From Anoplopoma fimbria (taxonomy: Eukaryota > Chordata > Actinopteri > Perciformes > Anoplopomatidae): 64,000 nt of DNA. The notes beneath the pieces are model-generated. The model was given only the letters and a program-made list of their open reading frames with translations. It was not told where the DNA came from and did no database searches. Position numbers and translations under genes: made by a program. The stretch spans positions 6,494,012-6,558,011 of the forward strand of contig NC_072460.1 of the NCBI RefSeq assembly GCF_027596085.1. The letters are read 5' to 3'. Shown here one piece after another: positions 22,066 to 33,540 of the stretch (the first letter of the stretch is position 1; every line of letters starts with the position of its first letter).

Positions 22066-23607
22066 GATTCCACGACACTGGAGCTTGATGGAGATGGGAG
22101 GGAGGGGTGCGACCTTGAAAATCTCCTCGGGTGGAATCTTGGATTTCTTGGAGAGGGGGAAGCAACTGTGCCTTGATATGTACCCAATTTCAACCTCCGA
22201 TATGTCCTCAGGGGGAGTTGGGGCCTTTTTTGGAATGGGGGCAATGGGCACAGCTTTACTCGAATTTGATACTTAATTTCAAGCTTCCTGTGTTTCCTTG
22301 TTAGCTGCTCGTTCTCCTCCTGAACCTTCTTGCACTCCTCCTTGTAAGCCGTGACGAATCCCTGTGACGCCTTCAACAACTTCTCTTTCTCCTTGAGGTC
22401 CAACTTACACTGTAGCAACTTCTGCATCGCGTCCTCTTCCAGCAAATTTTTGTGGCGCTGAAGCTCCTTCTCCAACTCCTGAAGCTCCTTCTGCAACTCC
22501 TCCTTCTCCGCCGCCATCTCCACCATCTCCGCCATTTTCTTTTCGCCCAGCGCCCGCTCGTTATCGGCTGAAGTCACGCAAGCTTCCAGTGTCTTCCTGC
22601 TTTCCGCCAGCTGCCACTTCACGCATTTCAGCTGTTTACACGCATCGTGGTGCTGCTCCTTAACGCCGACCAGGTCCTCCAACACCGCGTCGGTCTCGCC
22701 AGCCTTGCGTCTAACTTCATCCTGCAGTTCTTGAATCATCTTGTCCTGCAGACTGACTTTCGCCTCAGCGTTCAGCCAGTTCTGATGATCGAGCTCTCTC
22801 TGAGCGATGACTTCTTCGTTCTTATTTTCCAACTCGGCTATCAGATTCTTGAGATGGATTATCTCCTGATCTTTGGAGTTAATAATATTTGTCACCTTGT
22901 CCTCCTTCTCTTCCAGTTTTGTTTTGACTTCATTGTAGTGAATTAGGTTATTTTTCAGCGTAGCTATGATATTCTCCTGACTGCGTTCCTTGTCTTTGTG
23001 AATACTTTTTCCGTCCTCTATATCTTGCTGCAAACAGGACATCTGGTATTCTTGATTCTTATGGACTTTTAAAAGGTCCGTATTGTCTTTTTTCTGCGCT
23101 TTTATCTCCGCTTTCATGGTACACATTGCTTTCTTTTTAATTTCATTGTCTTCTGCTTGTGTTTTAAGTTCAGCCGTGAGAGCGATGATGTCGTGGTTCA
23201 GATAATTCGATTTTAGTGTGTAATGATTGGAAATCTTTTTTCTCCCTCTTCAACACGCACGTGGCAGTATTGTACAAATCCTCTGCCTGTCTGTTTTTCT
23301 CTTTTATTTCTGCGTTGGCAAGAGTCAGGCAATTCACCTCCCCGTCAAATTCTTCACCTGCTCATCCAGGCTTCTCTTCTCCACATTAGCCTTTTCCAGT
23401 TCCTTCTCCCCTGTTCTCGAGCCTTCTCCTCAGTGGCGTATTTGTCCTGCAACTTTGCGTAGTTCCTGTTTTGAAACTGAAGTTCACTTTCGTACTTGTT
23501 CCCCTTTTGCTTCATCTGTTTCTGGAGTTGCTCTGTTTTCCTGTGGGCGTTCCGTAGCTGACCCTCTAACTTGTCGGTCAGTTCATTCCGTTGGTTTTCC
23601 TGATTAA
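22047..23607 (-). pseudogene. Coiled-coil gene copy D, 3' part, frameshifted
   Basis: The coil frame is open over 22047-23126 and beyond. It is broken by an extra T in the T-run near 23236-23241, a missing C near 23341-23345 and a missing C near 23407-23411. A 12-bp unit in the MAEMVEM(AVEM)AAEK stretch is deleted. The N-terminal part is cut off at the piggyBac left end (TTAA 23604-23607) and resumes at 29038. Inactive. Confidence 0.85.
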
Positions 23608-24171
23608 CCCTTTGAGTCCTAGGCCTCAAATTGTCCGCCTGGACTTTTTTGCTTATTTTGACTATAAAAAGGTAAGAAAATGTCTTGTGAGTAATTTCTT
23701 TTGCCCATTTTTTCAGAATACCTTGAACATTCAATATCTGTCAGTTTTTTACAATTTACTACATGTCATAAATGTGTAATCACAGTTCAAAATGAAGAAA
23801 AACACAAAAACGGATCTGGATTTTAGTGTTTTAGTGAGCAAAAAACACTGCAATCATACATGAATAACTGATTTTTCCATTTCATTTGAAAGGTTGAAGA
23901 GTTTACAACTATTTACAATAAAATATTTGATTCTTGGTCTCTTCAATTTACAAAAACAAGTCATATTATGGTTACTATATACATTCGTTTTTTGGCCAAT
24001 TCTCCACCATTTACAATAACAGGCCATAAATAACAATTTTTGCAAGTTCATTTGAAAGGTTGAAGAGTATAGAACTATTTACAACGAAACATTTCATTCT
24101 TGGTCTCTTAAATTTACAAAAACTGATTATATTATTGTTAGTATTTACAAACATTTATTGGCTAATTCTAT

Positions 24172-26665
24172 TTACAATTCCACGCCTTGATGGTACTGCC
24201 TGAAACAATTCCTGTCTGGCTGCAGACACAGGCCTACAGCGCAGTCCTCACACTGCCAGGCAGTGCTCCTCTGGCAGAGTTTGCAGCGCCGTCGCCCACC
24301 GGTGGCTCTCTTACTCTTCGTCTGTTCATCGCTGGTGGGAACAGGCAGATGGTGGTAGCTCGTCTTCTGAAGCCCATTTCTGTGGTCAACCCCAAGGAGG
24401 TGTGCAGCAAGCTCCTCCTGGAATTGCTGACGGGTCATCGGTCTCACCTGCTGCAGGCTGGCACACTCCTTGTGTATAATGAAGGAGTTGGTCGCAGCGA
24501 TGTCCACCAGATGCTGGAACACAGTGGTGGGCCACCTTGTCGTCTTCCGGTGGACTGAATTTGTCCCAATCATCTGGTCGGATGTATCGACTCCCCCATG
24601 TACCTGTTGTATTCGGTTACCGTGGTGGGTCTGGGGATGGAGATATGTTGGTGTGGCCCATCACCCGTCTTCTGCCAACGCTGCACTGTATCCCCACTGT
24701 AAACGGGGTGGATGGTGGAGCACAGGGAGACCTCTCTTGTGTCCATCCACTTCACGAAGAGAAGATCCCTGTCCCTGATCCACCGGATAGTGCCACGTGG
24801 AGACCTTTTCGTTATGGCATTCTCCTGGGTGGTAGGGACACCGACTCTTCCTTGCCTGTATAAGAAGAAGATGGTTACTTTATTATCATTTAATAGTAAA
24901 TGCGGTGGAATTCGGTATCCGGCCTCAGATTTATTTGAGTAAATTGACAAGGCAGGTTGATGTGATCACATCAGAGTTCAGAGGAGAAGAGAGCAAGAAG
25001 TTACAAATGCTCAGTTATATGTTAGTTTGCGTCTTGTGTCCTCCTCTGGCTCCAGGCTTATCTTGCTGTAGATGTTGCAAAGGTTCCTGACGTTGGTCAG
25101 ATGAACAAGTAGTCCTTTGTTAGGAATAATTCTATTGAAACAAAATGTATTCTCTTCACTTCCATTTTATCCATATGATACACATCACTAGGAGCAGATT
25201 GCACATTACCTGTATGTCCCACAAGCTCCGAATCCCTCCTGGCTCAGGTGTCGGTAGAGGAGGGGACTTGTGTAAAAGTTGTCGGTGTACACAATATAAC
25301 CTGACCCCAGGTATCCTCTATCCATCAGTCCGTCAACAACATCGAAGGAGAGCCCCTTCCCTGTGGCCGTCTTGGACTTGCCTGTGTAGAGCTTGAAGTC
25401 CAAAGTGTAGCCGTTTGCTGCAGCAAGCACGAAGAACTTCAGGCCCCACTTCGTAGGCTTTGCCTTCATGTACTGCTTGATACCAAGCCTGGCCTTGGTC
25501 CCAACCATCCTCTCATCAACTGCAATGTGCTGCCTTGGTTGGTAAATTGACTTGCAGTTGATCTGGATCATCTCCATAAGCGGTCTGACACGGTGGAGGT
25601 GATCATAATCATCAGTGCCTTTTTTGGCGTCATTTTCTTCGCTTTGAGCTGGGTCACTCATGTGAATATTCCCTAACACTGCCCTAAATCGGTCATGGCG
25701 GTGGCGGGGAAAGGGACACTAAATATACTCTGGGTTCTCCAGAAATCTCGTATCTTAGGCAGGTCCAGCACTGACATGTACAGCAACATGCCAATGAATT
25801 TTGTCATCTCCTCCGGCTGGATTTCTTTCCAGAGGAACCTTCTCCCTTTCTCTAGGTTTTTGGCCGCATACTTATTGGTGTTTTGACACAGGAGAAGCAA
25901 AACCGCAGCATCAAAAAAATGAGAGAAAATTTCACCGGGTGGTGGGTTTCCCATACTTAGAGGGGGTTGGACACCTGGGGTGCGTTGGGGGTTGAATCTC
26001 AGTTTTGAGGGACTCCATAATCTGGCTCAGCCTCCGTCTTCCACCTTTCTTGGTGCTGTGGTGAGCGGCTTCGGTCTCTACTAGTGCCAGCATCACCTCC
26101 AGCCCCATTGCTCCTCCCTGAACGTCCCTGAGTGACACTGGGGGACTCCTCCTCCACCACACTGTAAAATAAAAACAAGGCATCATACACTGTACAACCA
26201 TATAAATATAAATCAGACTTGGTAATGTTACACTATTCTAAAAAAATCACCAAACAAACAAAGAATACGCATAGTTATGTATGATTCAAACGTATGCCTA
26301 ATACATAACTATGCGTTTTGATTTGATCTGATTGGGATCCCCATTAGCAACACACTGGAGTGAGAGCTAAACCATAGATAGTATATTTATATGTTTATAA
26401 ACTATCTATCTATCTAACCCAGTAGCCTGAAAACTACCTTTATGAGTGTTACATATTGTATACCATATATTATATACCATATTCATTCATTAGTAACAGT
26501 TTGAACTAGATAAATCAGTCACTCACAAAAAATATCCCCAAATAGCACCTAGAAAAAAAATTTTTTTTTACTTTACCTTTCTTCACAAGAAGTCTCTTCT
26601 TCCTCAAAGCCGTCTGTGAACCTCAAAGGTGGTCTAATAACTCGGGAAGGTCTTCCTGTTGTCAT
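24172..26665 (-). pseudogene. piggyBac transposase, copy 1, three frame-breaking deletions
   Basis: Exon layout equals copy 2: exon 1 26665-26577, exon 2 26161-25210, exon 3 24855-24172. Relative to copy 2 it has lost 1 base near 26003-26006 (PQK/LRF region), 7 bases near 25693 (in ATAMTRDRF) and 1 base in the C-run near 24592-24597, which destroys the GGVDTSDQ motif. One variant region (NGYTLDFKLYTG) looks closer to the family consensus than copy 2 (NGLCLDFKLYTG). The first two Asp motifs (DERMVGT, YTDNFYTS) remain. Inactive. Confidence 0.9.
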
Positions 26666-27941
26666 TTTTATTCAAAATATTTCGCTAGATGCAGCTGTTT
26701 AGTCAGTTTGTTCAGAGAATGTCTAATATGAGGAGAACTGGCACTCGCGGGTTAGTTCCGGGTTTCCGGACTGGTTGCAGTAATAATCTTTGACCATGCG
26801 GGGCGCTCGTAGGCGAGTCCAGAATGAATGGGAGCCAACGTGGTTTTATCCTCAGAATCCACTTTTCTCACGATGTAATTTTTTGTCAAGTAATTTGAAA
26901 GTTGCTATCAAAGGGTGGGGCTAAAATAATAAACTCAGCTGAATATTGCATTTTTTAAGGTCACGTATCTGTTCTAAAAAGGTGTTCAAAAAATGCGATG
27001 ACGTCACACTGTCAGAGGTACTGCTTTACGGCAGTTTCTGAATCACTTCGGCACTTCCTTTTCCCCGCAACGTGGAGGTAAGGCTTTTTTTTTTGCTTAA
27101 TGCACTAGTTAGAGTTTTAGTGAGTTAATGTCAAAACAAGAAATGGGCGAATGTTTCACATATGTATGTTACTTACAGAGTGTTTTTTTTTCTATCTAGT
27201 GCTAGCTGATATCAGCTGGCTGGATGCTGGCTGTCGGCTGATTATCTGCTATGTAGCCTAGCCAATTTATGGTGGCTATTGAAAAGTAAAAGAACGGTAT
27301 ATGTATTAACATCATTTGATTTACGGATTAATTAATATATTAATTAATATATCAATATAATGATGTTATCGTACTTTTGGTATTATATGTAACCCATTTT
27401 CTGAAGCCAGGCGTGATACTTAATAATACATTTTGATGACCCTGGTGTGTGCTACATAGCAGCCCAGGTGTGAAATAAAATGCATATTTTTTTCATTTAA
27501 ACTTAATATAAAGTTATTTCGAGCCATTTTGTAAAATTAGGGTTAGCTGAGCCAGCTAAATATCAGTACGCAAAAATAACTTCGACGGAAAGTCCTCCTT
27601 AAGATAATGTTTTCCGATGCGCTTCAGCTTCAGATGCCGTCAAGAGGGGTCTCTGGTCGTAATCAGTCGCAAGTCCGTCCCTGACCAATCAGCATTCATT
27701 AGCAGAATGCTAGCGTATACGGCCAACAACGGCCCAAACTGTAAGAAATCGAAAGGACATAAGTACTCACTCATTTGACTTTTGAACCATAATCTATATT
27801 GAACTTGCGGAATCTACAATAAAATTTGCGATATTTCAACGACAAGCAGGTGAAAGAGGCATAATTAGCCGTTTAGCCCCATAGACTCCCATTCAATCTG
27901 GACTCGCCCGCGATCACCCCCAGTGGATGTCTCATGGAACT

Positions 27942-28702
27942 TAGGCTGACCAAACGTCCTCTTTTCCCCGGACATGTCCACTTTTTACGTCCCGTCCGGG
28001 GCGTCCGGGTTTTTTTTATTAATTGATGATAATGTCCGGTTTTCCTTCTGTGCGTGTATATGTGTGTATATGTGTGTGCCCCCCCTCCCCCGGTTGTCAT
28101 TGTGGGTTAGCGTTATTACAGTAGCCATTTAACGCATCGCCAGAGAAGACGTCGTATGACGTACAGACGTTAATCAGGACGTACGACCAGACGCGGCAGC
28201 GTCAACAATCTAGAGGCGGCAAAAAGGAAAGAAAAGAAGACCAGCGCCGCTGGTCTTCTTTTTCTTTCCTTTTTGTTAAAGTTGGATTTTCTAATACAGA
28301 AGAGGTATCATTTAGAACATTATTTCATATTATTTATTTGTCCACTAAGATTTGAAAGAGAGCTATTATTTTACTAGTTCATTTTTCTAACACAGAAGAG
28401 ACATTATTTCTATCATTATTTTATTCCAGAGATTTTACATTTATTTTACATTTATATATATATATATATATTTTTTTTTTACAATTGAGGCATAATAAAG
28501 AAAGTTCAATAACCTCTATGAAGCCTATCTGAATTTCTGTCTTTGAGAGATATTATTTTGTAATATAACAAAATATTCTATCCATACATATATATATTAA
28601 AATTATAGGGAATCTTTGGGTAAACTGAGTATCATTTAAGTAGGCTATCTCGTGGCCGGGCTGAGTGTCCTCTTTTTTGGAAATCAAAATATGGTCACCC
28701 TA
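27942..28702. mobile_element. 761-bp hAT MITE nested in piggyBac copy 1
   Basis: Exact borders come from comparison with piggyBac copy 2, which has the empty site (CTCATGGAACTACAACC). The target ATGGAACT is duplicated (27934-27941 and 28703-28710). Ends: TAGGCTGACCAAACG on the left, and ATATGGTCACCCTA on the right, which complements to TAGGGTGACCATAT. The 8-bp duplication fits hAT. An internal hairpin lies at 28232-28262 (core arms AAGAAGACCAGC / GCTGGTCTTCTT). There is no transposase frame. Confidence 0.9.
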
Positions 28703-29037
28703 ATGGAACTACAACCAAAATCGGTACAATGGGGCGTATAGGGAGTGCCCAGGCTCTTCGTAGACGGGCTCTGGTTTGTTTTCGCTCTACTTCTCCGCTC
28801 TGTGTTGTCTGTGTCACTCGCTGTGTGTGTATTCGCTGGAAACAAAGGGGCGTCTTCGCGGGCTTCCGCGAGAGGCGGGAGTGAAATTACCGTAATGACA
28901 CCATGTTGGCACTAAAGTGCAAACTCTCAGCTTTCAGAAACCATTGAAATTTTTCCGATAGTGCAAAAACTGACGTCATTACGGTTATCCAAAGAGCGCA
29001 TGCGCAAACGTGTCGTCGACGCTACATTCGGACTCAA

Positions 29038-29620
29038 CCTATAACGTTCATTTCCCCACGTACTCCTGTGATAATACATAACGGAAATCTTTTGGCTCAG
29101 CTCGTTGTTTTGCTCCGTCAGCCATTTTTCCCGTTCTACCATGTAGCTTATCTGGGTCCTAAGTAGGGCTGTCAAAATTGCTCAAAAATGACATTCGAAT
29201 GTTCGTTTGGAAAAAATCACGAATTCGAACTATTCGAATATCTGGTTGCCTATTTTACGCAGTTGCCGTCAATATGTCAATAATGCGACAAAACCATGGT
29301 TCAAATTAGTGGGATATATATATATCCTATAAACAGCCCAGTAACGGAGGCCTAATCATTTCCTTACTTTAAAACGAGGGACATCGCGAACAGACAGAGG
29401 CTCATTCACAAAGCAGATAGAGGCGCTTGTACCGCGGGAGTGTTTTTTCACATTCGAATATTAATTTTCACGTTCGAATTCGCTTTTTGGATACATTTCG
29501 AACGAATATTCGAACTTCGAATATTCGTTGACAGCCCTAGTCCTAAGTGCCACGCATATGGCTAGTAAGTTTGGGGATTTCACATCATCGTGATGTAATA
29601 GAGGCACATTGCGTTTGAAA
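29038..29620 (-). pseudogene. Coiled-coil gene copy D, 5' fragment
   Basis: This is the N-terminal coding part cut off by the piggyBac: it reads RTQISYMVEREKW...GNERYRL on the minus strand (29038-29163), and upstream sequence resumes after the hAT MITE at 29548 with the type II 5' junction (GGGGATTTCACATCATCG). It has no in-frame connection to the coil at 22047-23607. Confidence 0.8.
29164..29539. mobile_element. 376-bp hAT MITE in unit D
   Basis: The target GTCCTAAG is duplicated (29156-29163 and 29540-29547), and the empty site is visible in unit F (GGGTCCTAAGTGCCACG). The ends are perfect inverted repeats TAGGGCTGTCAA / TTGACAGCCCTA. The inside has repeated ATTCGAA-type motifs and no coding frame. 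Classified as hAT from the duplication length and ends. Confidence 0.92.
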
Positions 29621-31371
29621 AATAACCCATTCTAAGGAACCAGTTCCTGTTCTAGAACTTTGCTTATTGTTCTATTACTTGTTTATTTTCAAATATGACC
29701 AGATATTATGGCAACTGGCAAAGCGTGGCTGCCATATTGGATCATGTTTTTTTTTTCATTTTGAAATCACAATACTTTACATTAACATTTACATAAGCAC
29801 AGCCAGGAGGAAAGAGGTAGAGCTATTTACATGCGTACAAACACTGTATCCTTATAAATTATGTTAGTGTTGTAGCAACTCATAATGTAATGAGGTAACA
29901 GTTTTGTACATAGTTAAAACTTAAAACATAATAAACCCCAAAAAATATTGAATAATGTAATAAATTCAGCATAGTGTTAAATTTAGCATAACTACAACAA
30001 TTATATTATAATTCAAAAAAATATATACTCTCCTTGTCTTTTTTAAATATCAGTCCTGGCTAATTTTGACTTTCTCTTAGAGTGAAAAAATAGGAGATTT
30101 TTTAGCGCCCGGAAGTCGGCTGAGTCCGAAATTCCAACTTCCAGCCTTTTATCGGGGACTGTCGCCAGAGAAACCCAGTTCATAACACTGCAAAATATAT
30201 ATATTGCAATACTTTCATCAGTGGGCCATAGCCTCAATCCCAATAGTCTTTCATCCTTCAGCAATGGACTTAACATACAATATTTTTAATTTAAAATCTT
30301 CAAGATTGCCACTTTACAGCATAGGAACACTTCTAGTTTTACATTACAAAAGTGAAGTCCTTAGTTTAAAGCAACTGGGGTCTCATTTTTAAAACGTAAG
30401 ATCAACATTAAAGGTTTGTTTACTAACAAATGGGTAAATATGCAATTTATTTCATTTTTTGCACAGTGGAAAATAAAAAAATGTTTTAATATTTTGTCAA
30501 CTAAAATGTGCGTCACATCCTATTATGTCGCTGTCAAGCGCCTTTCCATGCAGTTGGCTAATGGTTATTTGCAGACCCCGCCCTCGGTAAACTTTCAATG
30601 GAGAAATCCAAAAGTTTGCTGCAGCAAACTGAGCAAGTAAATATATTTTCATGAAGGCCTACACATGCCAGTGTATTTTTTTCTCCTCTTCATAAGAGTT
30701 TGATATTGTTATAACAGGTAAAATGTCATTAATATAAATTTGACACACTAACCATCTTGACAAAAAAGAAAAGAAAAAAACAATAACTTTGCTAATGCAA
30801 TCAATCTTAAATCTTAAAAATCTTGAACCTTCAATTAAAAATAAATTTATGTTTTATTTAGTAAAGTAGCTTTATACGTTTCCATGTCTCAAAGTAGGCC
30901 ACAAGCTACCTGTGAGTCTACATTTTAATTTAGTGGGAGGAAACCGGAGCACCGGAGTAAACCCAAAGACATAAAGGAACCTGGCCAGATGGGATTTGAC
31001 CCAGGAGCCTTTCTGTGAGCATTCAGTGCTAGCCACTGAGTTGCTGTGAAGGAAATCATAGATGGGGATGTGTGAAGTTTTGTGCTTGAAGTGGGCCAGG
31101 ACTTTCACAAGCTACCTGTGAGTCTACATTTTAATTTAGTGGGAGGAAACCGGAGCACCCGGAGTAAACCCAAAGACATAAAGGAACCTGGCCAGATGGG
31201 ATTTAACCCAGGAGCCTTTCTGTGAGCATTCAGTGCTAGCCACTGAGTTGCTGTGAAGGAAATCATAGATGGGGATGTGTGAAGTTTTGTGCTTGAAGTG
31301 GGCCAGGACTTTCACAAGCTACCTGTGAGTCTACATTTTACTTCTTAGTCCTTTTCCCTTGAGCCTTGGAT

Positions 31372-31972
31372 TTAACTGCCGTGGACTGACATTTTTCCTA
31401 AACACTGGATAGTATCGGAAATGGGAGGGAGTGGGGTGAGCTCATTGTTTGGGTAGTGGGGGGTGTGGAGGTTTTTTTCCTCCAGGACGCTGGGGGTTGG
31501 GCTTGAGATTTGGGTGGTGCTGGGTGCTGACTGTTTGATCTTCCGCCACGCCCCGCGGCTTGGGAGATGGGAGGAAGCGAGGCAAGCTGTATATGTGGAC
31601 TGAGGACACTTGAGATTACTGGATATGGGGGGAGTGGGGTACGCTGAGGATTTGGGTTGCGGAGGGTCGGGCTGGAGATATGGGTGGGGCTGGGTGCGGA
31701 CTGTCGTCTCTTCAACGCTGTCAGGCCGCTCGGGAGTTGGGAGTAAACAGAGTGAGATTTGGGCGGAGCGGGGCACAGACTGGATTTGATTCCACGACAC
31801 TGGAGCTTGATGGAGATGGGAGGGAGGGGTGCGACCTTGAAAATCTCCTCGGGTGGAATCTTGGATTTCTTGGAGAGGGGGAAGCAACTGTTCCTTGATA
31901 TGTACCCAATTTCAACCTCCGATATGTCCTCAGGGGAGTTGGGGCCTTTTTTGGAATGGGGGCAATGGGCAC
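31372..31972 (-). pseudogene. Proline-rich tail region, copy E
   Basis: Same tail as the other units, open in overlapping frames (for example 31372-31887 and 31398-31715), with LPPIS-type repeats. It has one T fewer in the T-run of the CLGKNV segment near 31392-31396 than other units, which changes the last residues. Confidence 0.45.
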
Positions 31973-33540
31973 AGCTTTACTCGAATTTGATACTTAATTT
32001 CAAGCTTCCTGTGTTTCTTTGTTAGCTGCTCGTTCTCCTCCTGAACCTTCTTGCACTCCTCCTTGTAAGCCGTGACGAATCCCTGTGACGCCTTCAACAA
32101 CTTCTCTTTCTCCTTGAGGTCCAACTTACACTGTAGCAACTTCTGCATCGCGTCCTCTTCCAGCAAATTTTTGTGGCGCTGAAGCTCCTTCTCCAACTCC
32201 TGAAGCTCCTTCTGCAACTCCTCCTTCTCCGCCGCCATCTCCACCGCCATCTCCACCATCTCCGCCATTCTCTTTTCGCCCAGCGCCCGCTCGTTATCGG
32301 CTGAAGTCACGCAAGCTTCCAGTGTCTTCCTGCTTTCCGCCAGCTGCCACTTCACGCATTTCAGCTGTTTACACGCATCGTGGTGCTGCTCCTTAACGCC
32401 GACCAGGTCCTCCAACACCGCGTCGGTCTCGCCAGCCTTGCGTCTAACTTCATCCTGCAGTTCTTGAATCATCTTGTCCTGCAGACTGACTTTCGCCTCA
32501 GCGTTCAGCCAGTTCTGATGATCGAGCTCTCTCTGAGCGATGACTTCTTCGTTCTTATTTTCCAACTCGGCTATCAGATTCTTGAGATGGATTATCTCCT
32601 GATCTTTGGAGTTAATAATATTTGTCACCTTGTCCTCCTTCTCTTCCAGTTTTGTTTTGACTTCATTGTAGTGAATTAGGTTATTTTTCAGCGTAGCTAT
32701 GATATTCTCCTGACTGCGTTCCTTGTCTTTGTGAATACTTTTTCCGTCCTCTATATCTTGCTGCAAACAGGACATCTGGTATTCTTGATTCTTATGGATT
32801 TTTAAAAGGTCCGTATTGTCTTTTTTCTGCGCTTTTATCTCCGCTTTCATGGTACACATTGCTTTCTTTTTAATTTCATTGTCTTCTGCTTGTGTTTTAA
32901 GTTCAGCCGTGAGAGCGATGATGTCGTGGTTCAGATAATTCGATTTTAGTGTGTAATGATTGGAAATCTTTTTCTCCCTCTTCAACAAGCGCGTGGCAGT
33001 ATTGTACAAATCCTCTACCTGTCTGTGTTTCTCTTTTATTTCTGCGTCGGCAAGAGTCAGGCAATTCACCTCCCCCGTCAAATTCTTCACCTGCTCATCC
33101 AGGCTTCTCTTCTCCACATTAGCCTTTTCCAGTTCCTTCTCCCCCTGTTCTCGAGCCTTCTCCTCAGTGGCGTATTTGTCCTGCAACTTTGCGTAGTTCC
33201 TGTTTTGAAAGTGAAGTTCACTTTCGTACTTGTTCCCCTTTTGATTCATCTGTTTCTGGAGTTGCTCTGTTTTCCTGTGGGCGTTCCGTAGCTGACCCTC
33301 TAACTTGTCGGTCAGTTCATTCCGTTGGTTTTCCGGATTAAACAACCTATAACGTACATTTCCCCACATACTCCTGTGATGATACATAACGGAAATCTTT
33401 TGGCTCAGCTCGTTGTTTTGCTCCGTCAGCCATTTTTCCCGATCTACCATGAAGCTTATCTGGGTCCTAAGTGCCACGCATATGGCTAGTAAGTTTGGGG
33501 ATTTCACTGGCTTCATCTTGATTGCCTGTTTGAAATACAA
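31930..33540 (-). CDS. Coiled-coil protein, array copy E (full coil frame)
   Basis: An open frame of 536 codons from the same first Met as copy A (MYFKQAIKMKPVKSPN). It has the complete coil and ends soon after KYQIRVKLCPLPPFQK because one G is missing from the G-run near 31933-31936. The protein body is almost identical to copy A, with NKYESELHF and EVNCLTLADAE differences. The candidate upstream exon is damaged: a T is missing after TTCCTTTG and a GTGACGTGTCG-like segment is shortened near 33600. If that exon is required, this copy would lack its start; if translation starts inside the coil exon, it is intact. Confidence 0.6.
   Translation of the reverse strand: MYFKQAIKMKPVKSPNLLAICVALRTQISFMVDREKWLTEQNNELSQKISVMYHHRSMWGNVRYRLFNPENQRNELTDKLEGQLRNAHRKTEQLQKQMNQKGNKYESELHFQNRNYAKLQDKYATEEKAREQGEKELEKANVEKRSLDEQVKNLTGEVNCLTLADAEIKEKHRQVEDLYNTATRLLKREKKISNHYTLKSNYLNHDIIALTAELKTQAEDNEIKKKAMCTMKAEIKAQKKDNTDLLKIHKNQEYQMSCLQQDIEDGKSIHKDKERSQENIIATLKNNLIHYNEVKTKLEEKEDKVTNIINSKDQEIIHLKNLIAELENKNEEVIAQRELDHQNWLNAEAKVSLQDKMIQELQDEVRRKAGETDAVLEDLVGVKEQHHDACKQLKCVKWQLAESRKTLEACVTSADNERALGEKRMAEMVEMAVEMAAEKEELQKELQELEKELQRHKNLLEEDAMQKLLQCKLDLKEKEKLLKASQGFVTAYKEECKKVQEENEQLTKKHRKLEIKYQIRVKLCPLPPFQKRPQLP

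Larger units (their letters stand above)
23608..29037 (-). mobile_element. piggyBac element, copy 1 (decayed), 5.4 kb with nested hAT MITE
   Basis: The left end is TTAA|CCCTTTGAGTCC (23604-23619), inserted at a TTAA present in uninterrupted units (CTGATTAAACAACC). The right end reads ...CGGACTCAA joined directly to CCTATAACG. GGACTCAA complements to TTGAGTCC, the inner part of the left terminal repeat. About 12 bp (the end of the terminal repeat, the second TTAA and four host bases) are missing at this junction. The element carries a three-exon transposase gene on the minus strand and a 761-bp hAT MITE. The same insertion with the same junction exists in unit F. Confidence 0.85.
20331..30902 (-). 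repeat. Macrosatellite unit D (type II, heavily interrupted)
   Basis: Fourth unit, with one 207-bp sub-repeat (about 20358-20560). It is split by a hAT relic (21024-22065) in the tail and by a 5.4-kb piggyBac (23608-29037) in the coil, which itself contains a hAT MITE. Another hAT MITE (29164-29539) lies in the coil 5' fragment. The net unit is about 4.1 kb. It shares the piggyBac site and junction with unit F. Confidence 0.85.

Noticed and set aside
24187..24942. Plus-strand frames opposite piggyBac exon 3
   Set aside because: Antisense shadows of the transposase; they are mirrored exactly at 37987-38743.
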